Positions 62,408 to 64,000 of a DNA stretch of 64,000 bases are shown here, in pieces; the stretch's first letter is position 1; each line of letters begins with the position of its first letter. The notes beneath the pieces were generated by a model. That model was not told where the DNA came from and searched no databases. It saw only the letters and a program-made list of their open reading frames with translations. A program made the position numbers and the translations under genes. The DNA is from Abyssalbus ytuae. Lineage in GTDB: Bacteria; Bacteroidota; Bacteroidia; Flavobacteriales; Flavobacteriaceae. The stretch is taken from positions 248,001 through 312,000 of the forward strand of contig NZ_CP094358.1 of assembly GCF_022807975.1 (NCBI RefSeq), written 5' to 3'.

Positions 62408-62614
62408 ATGTCAGTATTAAAAGTAATTGAAATTTTAGGTAACTCAACCAGTAGTTGGGAAGATGCTGTTCAAAATGTAGTGAATGAAGCATCTAAAACT
62501 GTAAAAAACATTAAATCAGTTTATATTCAGGATATGCAGGCACAAATAAAGGACAACAAAATATCTGAATATAGGGTAAATGCCAAAGTAACCTTTGGTA
62601 TTGTAGAAGACTAG
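62408..62614 (+). CDS. Dodecin
   Basis: A 68 aa protein matching dodecin in full: MSVLKVIEILGNSTSSWEDA, then VVNEASKTVKNIKSVYI, then a strand with YRVNAKVTFGIVED. Dodecins form hollow 12-mers that store flavin and protect it from light-driven reactions. The position after a Crp/Fnr-like site and near stress genes suggests induction under energy stress. It ends in a long-stem terminator shared with the convergent gene. Confidence 0.9.
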   Translation: MSVLKVIEILGNSTSSWEDAVQNVVNEASKTVKNIKSVYIQDMQAQIKDNKISEYRVNAKVTFGIVED

Positions 62615-62620
62615 CTTTAT

Positions 62621-62689
62621 AAAGCAAACTCAAAATTTTTACCTGTCTGTTATTTTTAAAAATGCTTAATACTTTTTTGAGTTTGCTTT
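62621..62689. terminator. Long-stem terminator between convergent genes
   Basis: AAAGCAAACTCAAAA (62621-62635) and TTTTGAGTTTGCTTT (62675-62689) pair over 15 bp around a 39-nt loop. A and T runs occur on both sides, so it can act in both directions. Confidence 0.7.
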
Positions 62690-62749
62690 TCTCGCGAAGA
62701 ACATCCATTAATCAGGGTTATTTTTATTTCCGGGAACAAGAAGTTTAAC

Positions 62750-63385
62750 CTAAACTTTATCAACCTGCGAACTTTGCAAGAATGCAATAGCCTCCTTATC
62801 GGACACCGGGTAAAATTCATTATAAAATTGCCCCACTGCCTGAAAATTAGGAGGCGTTAGTAAACATAGTACTTCATGTATGTGAGATGAACTTTCTAAT
62901 TTTTTTACCGTTGTAGGAGGAGCCACAGGTACTGCTATTACAATTTTTGATGGTTTGCTTTTGGTAATCAATCCTACGGTAGCCAAAATAGTATTACCTG
63001 TGGCTATACCATCATCAACAATAATTGCAATTTTCCCTTCTATTTTCTCAGGTGTTTTATTTTGGTAATATTGTTGATACCTATCTTGAAGATTTTGCCT
63101 TATCAACTTACTTTCTTCCGTTATATATTGCCGGGATATTTCTTTAGCTGCCTCTCCTAAAACTATATTATCAAGACTCAATGCTCCAATTGCATATTCT
63201 TTATTGTAAGGATGACCTATTTTTTTGGTCAATACAATATCAAGAGGTAGATGCAACGTTTTTGCTATTATTGCCCCTAAAGGTAATCCTCCTCTTGGTA
63301 TGGCCAATACTACTGCTTTTTCATCTTTGTACTTTAACAATTTTTCCGCTAGTAACTTTCCTGCTTGTGCTCTATTGTTAAACAT
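62750..63385 (-). CDS. Phosphoribosyltransferase-family protein
   Basis: A 211 aa type I phosphoribosyltransferase fold with the PRPP loop IAIIVDDGIATGNT (about 118-131) and N-terminal VVLAIPRGGLPLGAII. The KKIGHPYNKEYAIGALS segment is characteristic of the subgroup found with dienelactone-hydrolase-like proteins, sometimes fused to them (as in mycobacterial Rv0571c). The natural substrate is not established. It follows the hydrolase gene by 14 nt. Confidence 0.85.
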   Translation of the reverse strand: MFNNRAQAGKLLAEKLLKYKDEKAVVLAIPRGGLPLGAIIAKTLHLPLDIVLTKKIGHPYNKEYAIGALSLDNIVLGEAAKEISRQYITEESKLIRQNLQDRYQQYYQNKTPEKIEGKIAIIVDDGIATGNTILATVGLITKSKPSKIVIAVPVAPPTTVKKLESSSHIHEVLCLLTPPNFQAVGQFYNEFYPVSDKEAIAFLQSSQVDKV

Positions 63386-63399
63386 TTTTAAAATGGATT

Positions 63400-63999
63400 T
63401 TATAAATATTTTTTAAACCATTTTTTAGACAATATTGTCATATCTTCTAATTTACGGGGTTCTTCAAATAAATGTGAAGCACCGGGTACTATTTCAATTC
63501 TCTTTTCGCATTGTAACTTTTTAAACGCTTCATTATTCAGTTCAATAACCGGAAGATCTAATCCGCCAACAATTAGAAGTGTTGGCGCAGTAACTTCGGA
63601 AAGATTGTTCATAGCTAAATCCGGTCTTCCACCCCGTGAAACAATTGCTTTTATGTCCTCTCCCAAATATGCCGCAGCTCTTAAAGCAGATGCCGCCCCG
63701 GTACTGGCTCCAAAATAACCAATGTTCATAATTTTTGTTGCACTGTTCTGCTTTATCCATTTTGTTACTTCTATCAACCTTTGGCTCAACAAGTTTATAT
63801 TAAATCTGTTTTTATAAATTTTATCTTCTTCACGGGTCAATAAATCAAATAATAAGGTTGCTATTTTTTCTTCATTCAAAATCCCGGCTACAAAATTATT
63901 TCTGGGACTCAGGTGGCTGCTTCCACTACCATGAGAAAAAATAACTATTCTTTTTGCTCCTTTAGGAATTGTCAAAATTCCGTTTAATCTTATTTCCCC
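63400..63999 (-). CDS. Alpha/beta hydrolase (dienelactone hydrolase-like), 5' end outside window
   Basis: The frame is open through the right edge, reading ...GEIRLNGILTIPKGAKRIVI, so the apparent TTG start at 63975 is not the real one. The serine hydrolase elbow is GYFGASTGAASAL, the oxyanion-side motif is IFSHGSGSS, the acid is probably the Asp in VGGLDLP and the base is His in VPGASHLFEEP. It is a small hydrolase usually paired with the phosphoribosyltransferase encoded next. Confidence 0.82.
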   Translation of the reverse strand, partial: GEIRLNGILTIPKGAKRIVIFSHGSGSSHLSPRNNFVAGILNEEKIATLLFDLLTREEDKIYKNRFNINLLSQRLIEVTKWIKQNSATKIMNIGYFGASTGAASALRAAAYLGEDIKAIVSRGGRPDLAMNNLSEVTAPTLLIVGGLDLPVIELNNEAFKKLQCEKRIEIVPGASHLFEEPRKLEDMTILSKKWFKKYL

Positions 64000-64000
64000 T

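Overview
The window looks like a chromosome segment of a Bacteroidota bacterium, most likely Flavobacteriaceae. The signs are AT-rich DNA, SusC/SusD genes, Sec signal peptides that begin with MKK and end in a Gln-type cleavage site, candidate TAnnTTTG promoter boxes without clear Shine-Dalgarno sequences, a short (290 aa) RpoD-type sigma factor, and families typical of this phylum (tail-fiber-like surface proteins, DUF6443/RHS proteins). No rRNA, tRNA or convincing CRISPR array was seen.

Layout. Positions 1-2400 are accessory: an HTH gene joined to a SecB-like chaperone gene (resembling a toxin-antitoxin-chaperone module whose toxin would lie off the left edge), a HigA-like antitoxin, an AbiEii-type nucleotidyltransferase toxin gene broken by one in-frame stop, and what looks like an insertion-sequence end. 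Positions 2419-29106 form one large locus. A type II secretion / type IV filament apparatus is split in two: M, L, D, E, prepilin peptidase and G on the minus strand (2419-8649), and C, K, I, J and F on the plus strand (25461-29106). Between them lie six tail-fiber-like secreted proteins, two RHS/YD-repeat proteins, two small membrane proteins, two lipoproteins, and a noncoding stretch holding two diverged copies of a structured repeat. This split locus with its cargo is the best candidate for a little-described system.

Positions 29225-40486 hold an ECF sigma/FecR pair, a lipoprotein with a crystallin-like domain, SusC, SusD, a PI-PLC-like enzyme and a metallophosphoesterase. This reads as a TonB-dependent uptake locus aimed at phosphodiesters rather than glycans. 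Positions 40698-52560 carry a secreted PEP/pyruvate-dikinase-like protein, a serine hydrolase, an ATP/ADP-translocase-like transporter with HEAT repeats, an MFS transporter, an RpoD-like sigma factor, a putative outer-membrane barrel and a DUF6799 protein. Positions 52778-56287 are a lysine-degradation operon (saccharopine/lysine dehydrogenase family, DUF1338 oxygenase, aminoadipate-semialdehyde-type dehydrogenase) with a long palindrome just before its first gene.

Positions 56288-64000 start with a 41-bp tandem repeat array. A general-stress or low-energy cluster follows: beta-CASP RNase-like hydrolase, ATP-cone/endonuclease-like protein, two universal stress proteins, DUF2267, dodecin, phosphoribosyltransferase and an alpha/beta hydrolase. 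Five copies of an ATGA-N6-TCA(T/C) palindrome, shaped like a Crp/Fnr site, lie in front of genes here and before the DUF6799 gene, so part of this area may be one regulon.
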